32,883 bases of DNA from JBBDMU01 sp040878115 (GCA_040878115.1 JBBDMV010000043.1:1-32883), one strand, 5' to 3'. Positions 7,968 to 17,650 are shown, counted from the stretch's first letter. The notes: generated by a model not told the origin, from the letters alone. A program made the numbers and translations.

Positions 7968-8188
7968 ATGAGCGCAAGCTGTAGCTTCCAAACCACTCGA
8001 AGATTCAGATAACCTGATTATCACCAGCTTTTGTTATTTGGCTATCTATAACTTTTATAAGTCACGGTTGCCGTTTGGTCCTAATTTTGGGAGGGGTGCA
8101 ATCCTGAAGGAAGCATGTCAAAATGAGATGTCTGGAAAATTGAAACTGCAATCATAAAAAGTTTTTTAGTATTGTAGTTTAGGTAGGT

Positions 8189-8617
8189 TTATTCGTCTGA
8201 TTTATTGCGACGTAAAAGATGATGGTCGATCGACCATTTGCCGCCTCCATAAAAAAAGAAAACGATCAAAAGAACAAGAACCAGTAAAGCATACTCTTGT
8301 TCTGTGGCTGGCCCAAAGATTCCCATCCCATGAACAAAAAATACGGCACCCGTTAGGATAGGGATTTGAATAGCCGTAGCCAGGCGTGTAAGAAGGCCGA
8401 AAATCAGTAAAATACCTCCTACAAGATGGGCCGCTACCACATAGTGGGCAACAATGAAGGCGGATATTGCTATTGTCTCTTCAATTAATTCGTAAATTTC
8501 GGCAATATTTTCTACAAAATAATATCCTCTGTAAAAAAGTAAAGCCCCAAGAAATATACGAAGTGCCTCAATCCAGTAATGACGGTATTCAACCATCAAA
8601 TCATTTAGAGAATCCAT
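8189..8617 (-). CDS. DoxX family membrane protein
   Basis: A 142-aa protein with four membrane helices of the DoxX/SURF4-like type: ALRIFLGALLFYRGYYF at the start, HLVGGILLIFGLLTRLA in the middle, and a C-terminal helix followed by a short charged tail. Family members are linked to quinone/redox partners and oxidative stress, but no role can be assigned here. ATG at 8617 is preferred; a TTG at 8653 would add 12 residues. It is co-directional with the mscS-like gene upstream. Confidence 0.8.
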   Translation of the reverse strand: MDSLNDLMVEYRHYWIEALRIFLGALLFYRGYYFVENIAEIYELIEETIAISAFIVAHYVVAAHLVGGILLIFGLLTRLATAIQIPILTGAVFFVHGMGIFGPATEQEYALLVLVLLIVFFFYGGGKWSIDHHLLRRNKSDE

Positions 8618-8751
8618 ATTGATCACCGTTTTATGATGAAAACTTAGCAGCAATAAGGTGATAAATGGTAATTTAACAAATTAGTTATGAACTACAAGTT
8701 AAATGAATATGGTGAATGCCTAATCTGTGTCTAAGATTCTCCGTACTGGTA

Positions 8752-9639
8752 TCAGTCGCTACCTACAAACCTTGTAGTCGGATAAGCGAATTCGATATCA
8801 TCATGTTTTTCGAATTCGGTAAGGATATCTTCCCATATTTGCTGCTGGGTGCCCCGACGTGTCCGTGGATTTGTGAGATAACGGATGGTGAGAATCGGAC
8901 CGAATTCTTTAACCGTTGTATAAACGGTCGGAGTTAGGATGGTGTAGATAATCATGTAGGTTTTTGCGGTCTGCCGCAGCTGTTTTTTTGCCTTGCCAGA
9001 GATATTGGCGCTGTGTATATCAGCGATTTCCTGAAGTATGGTTTTGGCTTTTTTCCAATTGCTCTCGAATGTTATTCTTACTGGAATTTCATTCCAGATG
9101 AATTGAAAATCCGCAGTATAATTAGCAATAGTATCGGTAAAGATTTTATGGTTCGGTACATGAACAATCCGGCCGGTACTTTGCTCGGCATCAATCCAGT
9201 TTTGGATTTCAACCAGTGTGAACTTAAATAGCCGTTTGTCAACTACATCACCCTTGGTATTTCCTATTTCGATTCTGTCTCCGATTTCAAATGGTTTCCG
9301 CCAAATCAGATACAACCACGCAGCGCAATCCGCAACGATATCACGCAGGGCAATGGCGAGGCCGGCAGCAATCAATCCAAGAAAAGTGGCTACATATTGA
9401 AAACCTTCGATCCAGATTCTTCCGAGGATTAAGGCTCCAATAAGAACAATCAGGTAGGACAGGTTTTTTTTCCATCGGTAATGGGCGCCGAGATCCTCGA
9501 CATTGCGCACCACAACACGTAACACTACAGTCCGGAATACTAATAATATCATAATGATAAGGATGCTAATAATAACCTGGTAAGTTATTTGAGGATCAAA
9601 ATCCAGGATATTGGCTATCCAATTGCTCAGTTCTCTCAT
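8752..9639 (-). CDS. Small-conductance mechanosensitive channel (MscS family)
   Basis: A 295-aa inner-membrane protein. Three hydrophobic segments lie near residues 19-44, 60-79 and 83-112; the third, Ala/Gly-rich and ending in LRDIVAD, is the pore helix of MscS. It is followed by the beta domain with PFEIGDRIEI and a cytoplasmic alpha/beta part. The channel releases solutes on hypo-osmotic shock, in keeping with the betaine genes elsewhere in the window. It begins with ATG 135 bp from the divergent secG. Confidence 0.88.
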   Translation of the reverse strand: MRELSNWIANILDFDPQITYQVIISILIIMILLVFRTVVLRVVVRNVEDLGAHYRWKKNLSYLIVLIGALILGRIWIEGFQYVATFLGLIAAGLAIALRDIVADCAAWLYLIWRKPFEIGDRIEIGNTKGDVVDKRLFKFTLVEIQNWIDAEQSTGRIVHVPNHKIFTDTIANYTADFQFIWNEIPVRITFESNWKKAKTILQEIADIHSANISGKAKKQLRQTAKTYMIIYTILTPTVYTTVKEFGPILTIRYLTNPRTRRGTQQQIWEDILTEFEKHDDIEFAYPTTRFVGSD

Positions 9640-9774
9640 AAACGTGAAAAATGTTTAAAATATTAATTGCGGTGAAAACGTATCAAACTTACGATGGTGT
9701 AGCGAATTATACGTTGATTAAGGCTGGTATATTCGTTAACATTACGGACTTTTAAAACTAATTTCATTTCTGGC

Positions 9775-10161
9775 ATGGCTTATACGATAATAATGATACT
9801 TGTGGCAATCATCTGTGTTCTGCTGACCATAGTTGTATTGCTTCAAAGCGGACAAGGCGGAGGCCTCTCCGGCGGCATTGCCGGTAACACCGGTGGCGGC
9901 GGAGGGAATATGATGGGCGCTCGCAGAACCGCTGATTTCCTTTCCAAAACAACATCTGTACTTGCAACACTTTTTCTTACCCTTTGTCTTGCAGCGAATT
10001 TTTTTATCGATACAGGTGGACCTACACGAAGTACTATTCAGGAACGTGGCGTTGATGCACCTTTTGAATCGGATTTTGTAATGCCTGGCGAAGAGGAACC
10101 AGCCGAAGTTCCTGCCGAGCCTCAGGAACCAGCGGAACCAGTTGAACCGGATAGCGAGTAA
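9775..10161 (+). CDS. secG: Preprotein translocase subunit SecG
   Basis: A 128-aa protein with two membrane helices (about 4-22 and 57-77) joined by the Gly-rich cytoplasmic loop typical of SecG (LLQSGQGGGLSGG... and ARRTADFLSKTTS). It assists SecYE-mediated protein export. The C-terminal about 35 residues are rich in Pro and Glu, an acidic tail common in Bacteroidota and halophile relatives. Single gene, probably with its own promoter. Confidence 0.93.
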   Translation: MAYTIIMILVAIICVLLTIVVLLQSGQGGGLSGGIAGNTGGGGGNMMGARRTADFLSKTTSVLATLFLTLCLAANFFIDTGGPTRSTIQERGVDAPFESDFVMPGEEEPAEVPAEPQEPAEPVEPDSE

Positions 10162-10362
10162 TAATACCTAATTTCTTATAACAGAGAGAGCAGGAGAGTT
10201 CATTAGCGGGTGGGCATGGACAAAAAAGGTCTAAAATTTCCAAAGTCGAGAGACTAAAGTAAGACCAGTTTCTCCAGGACCATATTCATACAAGGGGTCT
10301 GGATTCCCCAACCGCACTTTCCGTATCCTGCAAGGTGATGACTAAACCATTGACCCCTTGCC

Positions 10363-10388
10363 CTGGCTTAACAAGCCGGCTCGTTTTT
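10363..10388 (+). terminator. Candidate intrinsic terminator downstream of secG
   Basis: CTGGCTT (10363-10369) pairs with AAGCCGG (10373-10379) over a 3-base loop, followed by CTCGTTTTT. It is 200 bases past the secG stop. A longer imperfect enclosure CAAGGGGTC/GACCCCTTG (10291-10299 with 10352-10360) precedes it. Confidence 0.4.
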
Positions 10389-10536
10389 CACGTATTGGGA
10401 CCGGCAGATCGATATATTTTGTAGTAGCCTTTTTTGGGATCATACAGGGTAATTATTTCCCCATAAAAATTTCCACCAGCAACTCTCCGTCGAATACATT
10501 TTTTTTCAGTGCTACTCTTGAATAGCTTTTCGAAAC
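10388..10536 (-). pseudogene. Possible decayed coding fragment
   Basis: The minus strand reads like a coding tail split over two frames: VALKKNVFDGELLVEIFMGK then stop, with ITLYDPKKGYYKIYRSAG continuing in another frame until TGA at 10390-10388. One frameshift near 10464-10475 would join them. The pattern loosely recalls beta-strand-rich tails of transposases, but the family was not identified. Weak evidence. The rest of the 10162-10550 spacer holds only the hairpins described. Confidence 0.25.
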
Positions 10537-10550
10537 AGGTAGGGGGAGTA

Positions 10551-11213
10551 TTACATTACCGGTTTAATTAAATCTTCATTGTTGTTTTTTAGATCATTTA
10601 CCTGATTGTTTACCCGGTAGGTTGACATTTGATCTGTTGGGAAGGGTTTTAGTAATTTCCCCAATTTTTCCTGATCTGAATTTATTGGGTTAAGCCAATA
10701 ATCATAATTTTCGGGATGAAGAATTACGGGCATTCGATCGTGTAGCGGTTGTAAGAGTTCGTTTGACCGCGTTGTAATTATTGCAAAAGTTAAAATATCA
10801 GCATTGCCTGAAGTATAGCGGTCAAAAATCCCTGCAAATCCAAAAAGTTCATCATCAAGCAAACGAATGTAAAAAGGCAGCTTGATGTCGGATGTCAGTG
10901 TTTTCCATTCGTAAAAGCCATTGGCCGGAATGATGCAACGTTTTCGCTCAAATGCTTTTATTAGGGTAGATTGCTGGGTGAGGGTTTCTGCTTTGGCGTT
11001 AACTTGAGCTTTGCCGCCGCTTTCAGAGGTTTGCAAGCCCCACTTCATGTTAGCAATTCGGTTCTCCCTGGCTTTTTCCATAAATATAACAGGCATAAAA
11101 TTGCCTGGAGCCACATTGTAATTGGCTTCAAACTGAACATCGCCGGTTGAGCGGGACTGGAAATGATCTTCAACGGTTTTCTTGTTGGAAAATAAAGTGT
11201 ATCGTCCTGTCAT
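10551..11213 (-). CDS. SRAP domain protein (YedK/HMCES-like) with Thr2
   Basis: A 220-aa SRAP protein, a family that covalently shields abasic sites in single-stranded DNA. It has the conserved MxGRYTLF start, NAKAET (Asn72), PANGFYEW with Glu102, and LHDRMPV with His158, matching the active-site Asn, Glu and His of YedK. The odd feature is residue 2: the invariant Cys that forms the thiazolidine cross-link is Thr (ATG ACA at 11213-11208). The TTG at 11252 would only add 13 unrelated residues and supply no Cys. Either the protein uses a different cross-link chemistry or it has lost covalent activity. Confidence 0.88.
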   Translation of the reverse strand: MTGRYTLFSNKKTVEDHFQSRSTGDVQFEANYNVAPGNFMPVIFMEKARENRIANMKWGLQTSESGGKAQVNAKAETLTQQSTLIKAFERKRCIIPANGFYEWKTLTSDIKLPFYIRLLDDELFGFAGIFDRYTSGNADILTFAIITTRSNELLQPLHDRMPVILHPENYDYWLNPINSDQEKLGKLLKPFPTDQMSTYRVNNQVNDLKNNNEDLIKPVM

Positions 11214-11348
11214 AAATATATTTGTTATCTTTTCTTTTAAAATTTGTATCAACTTGAAACTGTTCCATTAAGTTATGGAATTACTTGAACGTTCTCTATT
11301 TTTCATTTGGGTGTAAGCCCAATTAGCCATTAGTTTATATTTATTCTC

Positions 11349-12287
11349 ATGCATATTTTTGATAATCCCCGGGAAAGCCGGATCAGGGCTGGTTGGCGCT
11401 TGCTTATCCAGGCTCTGGCATTCTTATTTTTGCTGTTATTTTCATATTTGCTGCTGAGCGACTACGTTAGTGAGAACATAATGCTGGTTTGGGTCTCTGT
11501 TGTTGCAACATTGAGCGTGTGGTTTGCAGCCAGGATTTTGGATTTAAGGGGATTAAAGGAATATGGCCTTGATTTCAACGAAATCTGGTTACGGCAGTTC
11601 TTAGTAGGGTTTGGTCTGGGTGCTGGAGCCATGGCGGCGATTTTTTTGATTTATCTGGTAATGGGCTGGGTTGAGTTTCTCGGTTTTGGGTGGCAGCGGT
11701 TTCAAAATGGAAGCTTCACGCTATCATTTTTGAGTTATTTTTTCGCCATGTGCTCGGTAGGTTATTATGAAGAATTATGGTCAAGAGGTTATCAAACCAG
11801 GAATCTGGCAGAGGGATTGAACTTTCAGCGGTTTAAACCTGAGCAGGCCGTACTGGGAGCGATTTTGCTTACAGCTGCATTTTTCGGGATGCTTCATGCC
11901 TGGAATCCTCATGCCACGGTTTTATCAACAGTTGTCATTACCCTGGCTGGAATAATGTTTGCAGTACCTTATGTTATAACCGGCCAATTGGGCATCTCTA
12001 TAGGTTTGCACATTTCCTGGAACTTCTTCCAGGGCGGAGTATTTGGTTTCCCCGTGAGCGGTTTATCAAACCCAAGCTCTATTCTGCAAGTTCGTACCAC
12101 AGGCCCCGAAATATGGACTGGTGGATTGTTCGGCCCTGAAGCAGGATTTCTCGGCTTGATATTTGTGATCTTAATTATTGTGGTGGTTTTGGTTTATTTG
12201 AGAAGGATCGGTTATTCTTTAAAACCTATAACCGGATTTGCTGAATGGAATGGCGTTCGCTCAAGCAAAAGAAAAATGGACAATTAA
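11349..12287 (+). CDS. CPBP family intramembrane metalloprotease
   Basis: A 312-aa polytopic membrane protein with about eight hydrophobic segments and the CAAX-protease/Abi (CPBP) motifs: EELWSRGY (Glu141, Glu142, Arg146), FGMLHAWNPHA (His183) and GLHISWNFFQG (His221). These residues form the metal-dependent active site in Rce1-like enzymes. Bacterial members process peptides or act in bacteriocin self-immunity; the substrate here is unknown. Divergent from the SRAP gene. Confidence 0.88.
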   Translation: MHIFDNPRESRIRAGWRLLIQALAFLFLLLFSYLLLSDYVSENIMLVWVSVVATLSVWFAARILDLRGLKEYGLDFNEIWLRQFLVGFGLGAGAMAAIFLIYLVMGWVEFLGFGWQRFQNGSFTLSFLSYFFAMCSVGYYEELWSRGYQTRNLAEGLNFQRFKPEQAVLGAILLTAAFFGMLHAWNPHATVLSTVVITLAGIMFAVPYVITGQLGISIGLHISWNFFQGGVFGFPVSGLSNPSSILQVRTTGPEIWTGGLFGPEAGFLGLIFVILIIVVVLVYLRRIGYSLKPITGFAEWNGVRSSKRKMDN

Positions 12288-12443
12288 GTATCGTTGTACT
12301 TATTAACCTTTACCTACGTTAATTGGTTAAGAATCTTTAAATTTTCTTGGAATTAAGCAGAAAAATATTTTGTATCTTTAATAAAGATCCTAAGATTCTT
12401 AGTAAAAGTAGATAACTATTCTAAATATAACCACTTACACATT

Positions 12444-13997
12444 TTGTCATTTACAAATTTTAAGCTCAACGAAAAAGTTGAAATGGGCTTGAAGGATGTG
12501 GGTTTTGAAAAACCAACCCCTATCCAGGAAAAATGCATTCCCCTTATTTTAGAAGGTCATGATGTTTTGGCCTCAGCACAAACCGGCACCGGAAAAACGG
12601 CTGCCTTTGTTCTCCCCATTTTAAATCATATAATAAAAAATAAGGAAGCGGGAATACAAGCCCTCATTCTAACTCCCACTCGGGAATTAGCCCAACAGAT
12701 CGACGAACAATTTTTCAGCCTGGGTTATCACACAGGCCTGAGTACTGTTACCGTTTATGGTGGCAGTGGCGGATACTCACAGCAGGAAAAAGCCATGAAA
12801 AAAGGCGTCAACATTGTTGTCGCCACACCTGGCCGCCTGCTCGATCATATTAAGACAGGCTCAGTTGATTTTAGCAATCTGAGCTTTTTAGTGTTGGATG
12901 AAGCCGACCGAATGCTTGATATGGGTTTTATTCCCGATGTTCAGCGCATCATAAAAGAGTTGCCTAAAAAGCGACAAAATTTGATGTTCTCGGCTACAAT
13001 GCCAACGAAAATCGATCTTCTGGTCAACAAGATCATGACTGATCCAAAACGGATTAACATTGCATCTCTCAAACCTGCAGTAGGTATAAAGCAGGTAGCA
13101 TACGAGTTGACCGAAGAAACCAAAATACCATTGCTTCTTGATCTATTTGACAAGAGCGAATGGAATTCAACCATTGTTTTTACTGCAACCAAGCGTCTTG
13201 CGGATAAACTTGCCCGAAAACTATCTCAAAAAGGAACTAGTGTTACCAGTATTCACGGTGACCGTAGCCAGAAAGAGCGTGAGGAAGCTCTGGCTCAGTT
13301 CAAAAGTGGGAAATACAAGGTAATCGTGGCAACCGATGTTATGTCTCGTGGTATTGATGTAGATAATGTATCTCATGTAATTAACTTCAGTGTTCCTCAT
13401 GATGTTGAAGATTATGTACATCGAATTGGACGAACAGCCCGGGCCGAGACTACCGGTGATGCCATAACGCTTGTATCCAAAGAGGACAAGCAGTATATGA
13501 AGAATATTTTCAAGAGCTTGAATCAACCTATTGAGGTTCTCTCTTTACCGGTAAAAATTGCTGAAATGCAGTCTGAAGTTGGAGAAGGCCAAGCTAGCAG
13601 AAGCCGAAGCGGTGGCCGGAACAAAAATAATTCTTCTGAAAGAAAACCTTCAGGGAGAAAACCAGGACGAAAAACTGCAGAAGCTAAATCTGTTGGCTCA
13701 AAATCACCATCAGCTGAGAGAAAAAAAGTTGAACAAACACCTGCAACACGGAATAAAAGATCATCGCCCAATGCAGAATCAGGCAGTAGGCGTAAAAAGC
13801 AAAACAGCCGGAACCAAGGTTCAAGGAAATCGCCTGTTAATGGAAGAGGTAGCCAGGAGAGCTCTTCAAACGGAAGCAATAAATCCCGTAAGGATTTGCT
13901 CGATAAGGTACAATCACCTAATACGAAAAAACTTGATAAAACTTTGAATGCCAAAAAAGGATTATGGAGTAAATTCAAGGAGAATCTATTTGGGTAA
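12444..13997 (+). CDS. DEAD-box ATP-dependent RNA helicase
   Basis: A 517-aa helicase with all core motifs: Q motif PTPIQ (25-29), motif I AQTGTGKT (45-52), PTRELAQQ, TPGR, DEAD (152-155), SAT (183-185), and motif VI HRIGRTAR. After about residue 375 follows a 140-residue basic, Ser/Asn/Lys/Arg-rich disordered tail, as in RhlE/DeaD-like proteins acting on ribosome assembly or mRNA. The start is a TTG: SFTNF upstream of the Q motif is conserved in the family and the first in-frame ATG (codon 14) would remove it. A terminator follows at 14120. Confidence 0.93.
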   Translation: MSFTNFKLNEKVEMGLKDVGFEKPTPIQEKCIPLILEGHDVLASAQTGTGKTAAFVLPILNHIIKNKEAGIQALILTPTRELAQQIDEQFFSLGYHTGLSTVTVYGGSGGYSQQEKAMKKGVNIVVATPGRLLDHIKTGSVDFSNLSFLVLDEADRMLDMGFIPDVQRIIKELPKKRQNLMFSATMPTKIDLLVNKIMTDPKRINIASLKPAVGIKQVAYELTEETKIPLLLDLFDKSEWNSTIVFTATKRLADKLARKLSQKGTSVTSIHGDRSQKEREEALAQFKSGKYKVIVATDVMSRGIDVDNVSHVINFSVPHDVEDYVHRIGRTARAETTGDAITLVSKEDKQYMKNIFKSLNQPIEVLSLPVKIAEMQSEVGEGQASRSRSGGRNKNNSSERKPSGRKPGRKTAEAKSVGSKSPSAERKKVEQTPATRNKRSSPNAESGSRRKKQNSRNQGSRKSPVNGRGSQESSSNGSNKSRKDLLDKVQSPNTKKLDKTLNAKKGLWSKFKENLFG

Positions 13998-14345
13998 GCT
14001 CTTTAAAGTTCACGTCTTTTTCTTTAGGAAATAATTTCATGAAAAAGTTATTTGTTTTTAATTAAAAAAAGCCTATATTGTAAATGCGCTCAAGTAGCGT
14101 CTCTCTTGATGAATAGTTTAAGGCGGCACATCTGATACATGTGCCGCCTTATTTTTTTTCTGCCCCCTTTATATATCCATTTATACCTCAACCAAGTTGT
14201 TCCGTATCTGTTGTGAAACCTTCTAACTTGTTGCACAGAGTTGATATGAACTAACAGTTGATATACATGAAATAAATCACATTACCTTGATACAAGGGAT
14301 GGAAAGCCCGATGGTAATAATTAAGGAAACTTTAAAATAATTACA
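13998..14345. other. 348-bp spacer between convergent genes
   Basis: It holds the terminator at 14120-14159 and otherwise AT-rich DNA without a credible ORF or RNA gene. Confidence 0.6.
14120..14159 (+). terminator. Intrinsic terminator after the DEAD-box helicase gene
   Basis: A perfect 12-bp stem AAGGCGGCACAT/ATGTGCCGCCTT (14120-14131 with 14139-14150) with a 7-base loop is followed by A and eight T. Confidence 0.9.
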
Positions 14346-15887
14346 TTATTTGCCGATTTTTCCCATTGCCAATATCGTTTCCTCAACATCTTCCTTACCT
14401 GTACTGTTTGCAAGCTGCGAGATAGCCTGATAAGTTTTATAACGTGCTGTTACTTTTTCGACGTAATCAACCGTTTCCGTACCTCGGCAAAAGCCATACC
14501 TTGCATTGTTATAATATTTTCGGTCCATTAGTTTTAACAAAGCTTCGGAAACATCACCCCAATTATTAGGATCTTTATTAGAATCAATGGTAAGTCTTCT
14601 CGCATCAGCCAAATGACCCATCCCCGCATTGTATGTAGCCAAAGTGAGCGCTAGTTGGTTTTCGGTATCCAGGTAAGAATAATGATTTAGGTGATTGGTT
14701 ATATAGCGCATGCCTTCACCTATATTAGTTTTAGGATCCATAAGACCTGATTTATCAGAAACTTGTGAAAATCGCGGGATGATCTGCATCAGGCCCACGG
14801 CACCGGCAATACTGACGGCACCAGGACGAAAAGAAGACTCCTGAGCCATGACAGCTATGGCTAATTTCCAATCAACTCCTGCATCATCTGCTACTGGACG
14901 TATAAGCTGATCATAGGGAGACATCACGCCGTGATACATCAACTTGTGAATATCACGACGATTTTGTTCTATTAGCTTTGGATTATTGAAGTACCGATCT
15001 TGAAGCAAGGTTAAATAACCGGATTTCCAGTTCTTATTTTGTTTAGGATCGTGTTTGAAATTTCCGTAGGTATATTTATCAACCTCCTTTTTAAGTTGGC
15101 TAGCGTTGTGTCTCACCCCCCAGCCCACTGGATCATTATTTGATATTTTCGGACCAAGATGGACACCCGTAACGTAGGTTTTTAAAATATTAAATTGATG
15201 ATCATCAGAAACGGTAGCCTGATAACGCCCCTCAGCTACGCCAACAATTAAAGCCTCCTTTTCTATGGTTTCAGAAACCAAGTCCAGGTCAAATGAATAC
15301 CCCTGTTTTTTTAGACCAAGGAGGGTCTCATGATGGGCTGAATTTCTGCGTACACTTATTGTGATATTTTCCAATTCATCCAATTCTGTGATATCATAAC
15401 GTTCATTTGGTAAGATGATATGCTGATTGATCATGTTATATGGTTCGGAAAAGCTTACCTGCTCGTCCCTCATAGAGGTCTTGATGAAGTTGGCTGCGAT
15501 GATATCACCCTCACCACTATTTAAAACATCAACAGGATTATCGTCTGGTTGAAGCACGATAACTTCGACGGTCAGGTCATGTTGACGCGCAAACGTTGAA
15601 AAAAACTCGTATTCGAATCCCCGGTCAAGTCCGCCTCGCAAAAAGTAAGATCCTATATTGTAATTGGTAATCATACGTATTGTGCCTCGGTCGAGTATTT
15701 CCTGAAAGTCTAAATCAACAGCTTCCGTTAAACTTAAATTCAGGCTATTATCTGGTATAGGATCAACTTCGGTGATTATTTCGTATTCCTTAACTTCGAT
15801 AATATCAATATTGGCAGGTGCAATGATAAAGGTAACCACTGTTAATGCTGCCAGATTTCTTATTAAATGATAATAAAAGTTCTTCAT
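14346..15887 (-). CDS. Membrane-bound lytic murein transglycosylase F-like
   Basis: A 513-aa exported protein. A short N-terminal hydrophobic segment (8-24) precedes a substrate-binding-protein family 3-like domain (about 58-280) and a lytic transglycosylase SLT domain (about 325-470). The SLT domain has MAQESSF with catalytic Glu350, GAVGLMQIIP, and TYNAGMGH. This order is that of MltF, which cleaves peptidoglycan to 1,6-anhydro-muropeptides and is controlled by its ABC-type domain binding muropeptides. Length agrees with the family. No lipobox Cys is seen. Confidence 0.9.
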   Translation of the reverse strand: MKNFYYHLIRNLAALTVVTFIIAPANIDIIEVKEYEIITEVDPIPDNSLNLSLTEAVDLDFQEILDRGTIRMITNYNIGSYFLRGGLDRGFEYEFFSTFARQHDLTVEVIVLQPDDNPVDVLNSGEGDIIAANFIKTSMRDEQVSFSEPYNMINQHIILPNERYDITELDELENITISVRRNSAHHETLLGLKKQGYSFDLDLVSETIEKEALIVGVAEGRYQATVSDDHQFNILKTYVTGVHLGPKISNNDPVGWGVRHNASQLKKEVDKYTYGNFKHDPKQNKNWKSGYLTLLQDRYFNNPKLIEQNRRDIHKLMYHGVMSPYDQLIRPVADDAGVDWKLAIAVMAQESSFRPGAVSIAGAVGLMQIIPRFSQVSDKSGLMDPKTNIGEGMRYITNHLNHYSYLDTENQLALTLATYNAGMGHLADARRLTIDSNKDPNNWGDVSEALLKLMDRKYYNNARYGFCRGTETVDYVEKVTARYKTYQAISQLANSTGKEDVEETILAMGKIGK

Positions 15888-16052
15888 GTCTCTGATTACT
15901 CGCTAAATAATCTGCGAAACTATCACTATCACAAATCATTAGAATGATAGGTTAAGATTCGCTATTGATGAATAAATGCTTGCTCTCTTGTTTGAATTGG
16001 TCCGAGAAAATAAGATTTTCTTATTAATTATAAATATATAAATATAGATGTC

Positions 16053-16070
16053 AAATCTTAATTAAGATTT
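16053..16070. promoter_or_regulatory. 18-bp perfect palindrome in a spacer
   Basis: AAATCTTAATTAAGATTT is a perfect palindrome between the EamA gene stop (16106) and the mltF-like start (15887), both minus strand. A second hairpin AATAAGA/TCTTATT lies at 16009-16025. Either may be an operator or a weak terminator; in such AT-rich DNA chance is also plausible. Confidence 0.3.
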
Positions 16071-16105
16071 ATTATTTAATAAATTTATATAAAGGCGTAC
16101 CTATC

Positions 16106-17014
16106 CTACATCTTCGTTTTCCATGTAAGTATAATACCAGTCATAATCACAGCAAGGGCTAGCAGTGAAAGTGGAGGAGGCATTTCAGCGAAGAGGGTTA
16201 AGGCCAAAAGTGAAGCTCCTATAGGCTCGGCAAGGATAAGGGTCGACAAGAAGGTGGGTGAAATAGAACGAACGGCAAAATTCATGGTCCCATGGCCAAT
16301 TATTTGTGGACCGATAGCAAGTCCGATTCCGACAAGCCATGCTTCTTTACTCATTTCAAAATTAACATCAAGAAATATGCTGATGGCCACGCAGGCAATG
16401 GCGGAAAAGCCGTAAACACGAAATATATAATTTAGCCAATCTGATTTTTGACGCAGGCGCTGGCTGATTAAAAAATACCCTGCAAACAATAATGCTGCTG
16501 ATAGGGCCATTGCATTTCCCAGCAAAGGGTCCTGATAATCTGTAACAGCTGAACTGTCTGTGTAGCCAAGCAAAGCTGATCCAGTAAAAGCGGTAAAAAC
16601 GCCAAACCAGACTCGTCTGATAAATATACGTTTAAAAACGGTTGCTTCGAATAATATGAGAATCACGGGGTGACATGTAACGAGAACTGAAGCTGAAGCC
16701 ACCGAAGTATAAGAAAGGGAAGAAATCCATAATATAAAATGTAGACCAAGGCATAACCCTGCCAGGGCGGCATAAAAGTTGTCTTTAGAAGAATAAAAGC
16801 TTACAACATACTTAACCCGGAAAAAATACCACAAAGGTGCCAGTATGGTTACCGCTGAAACGGTTCGCACAGTAGCCAGAGCAATGGCATCAACCTCACC
16901 GCTGATTCTTACAAGAATTGGAGCGAAGGCAAAGGTGGTCAGAGCTAGAGTTAATGCTAATTTAAGACCGTTATTTTGCTTAGGACCGAGGTCTTCTGTG
17001 GTTGGGGTGTTCAA
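16106..17014 (-). CDS. EamA/DMT family permease
   Basis: A 302-aa inner-membrane protein with ten predicted helices in two EamA repeats, typical of drug/metabolite transporters that export amino acids, nucleosides or other metabolites. Substrate cannot be inferred. The frame opens with a TTG two codons after an in-frame stop, and no ATG lies near the N-terminus, so TTG is taken as the start. It runs in the same direction as the DUF4293 gene 26 bp upstream and may share its transcript. Confidence 0.87.
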   Translation of the reverse strand: MNTPTTEDLGPKQNNGLKLALTLALTTFAFAPILVRISGEVDAIALATVRTVSAVTILAPLWYFFRVKYVVSFYSSKDNFYAALAGLCLGLHFILWISSLSYTSVASASVLVTCHPVILILFEATVFKRIFIRRVWFGVFTAFTGSALLGYTDSSAVTDYQDPLLGNAMALSAALLFAGYFLISQRLRQKSDWLNYIFRVYGFSAIACVAISIFLDVNFEMSKEAWLVGIGLAIGPQIIGHGTMNFAVRSISPTFLSTLILAEPIGASLLALTLFAEMPPPLSLLALAVIMTGIILTWKTKM

Positions 17015-17040
17015 TAATCATGTACTGAGTCAATATTAAA

Positions 17041-17448
17041 TCAGCGTATTCTATCCATCGAACGAACCAGCCTATCATCTCTCCGAATATAACGAATAGC
17101 AGCGTATTGAAATAAAAAGGCCAAAAAAAGAACGGATATGGCTAATGCCTCATCCCAAATATGAAAACCATACATGCCTAAGGTGAAGAATATGGCAAAA
17201 CACATGCCAAGGGCAATGACCTGGAATATCATAGCTCTTTTTATCCAGCGAACTTGGTTCTGTCTGTTATTAAATAGAAATATGGAAATTAATGTAATTG
17301 CCGAGGAAAAAGCAAGCGCTACGGTTAATCCGGTGCTAATCCAACCCGTTGGGTCGGTTAAAGCGTGGGCGTAAATGGGTAGAAATATAAAGCTAACATT
17401 CAAAAAGATCGTTAATAACAGGAAAATGGTTTGTATTCTTTGTATCAC
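17041..17448 (-). CDS. DUF4293 membrane protein
   Basis: A 135-aa protein with four membrane helices. The N-terminus MIQRIQTIFLLL and the C-terminus IRRDDRLVRSMDRIR are the hallmark ends of DUF4293, a Bacteroidota family of unknown function. Start is GTG at 17448. It is followed by the EamA gene after a 26-bp gap. Confidence 0.88.
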   Translation of the reverse strand: MIQRIQTIFLLLTIFLNVSFIFLPIYAHALTDPTGWISTGLTVALAFSSAITLISIFLFNNRQNQVRWIKRAMIFQVIALGMCFAIFFTLGMYGFHIWDEALAISVLFLAFLFQYAAIRYIRRDDRLVRSMDRIR

Positions 17449-17650
17449 AGTATATATAATTTAGTTAATAGTAGTCTGACAAGATAAGGCTTTTTATCCT
17501 ATATGGATTCCTGATTAGCTGTTAATTTATTAAATTGTTTGATTCGTTTATCAGCGAAATATTAGCTGTGCTGCTCTATAAAATTATATTAATCCTTAAA
17601 ATTTACTGTATATTGGCGGGCTTATAATGATCCCTTTAATCGAGCTTTAA

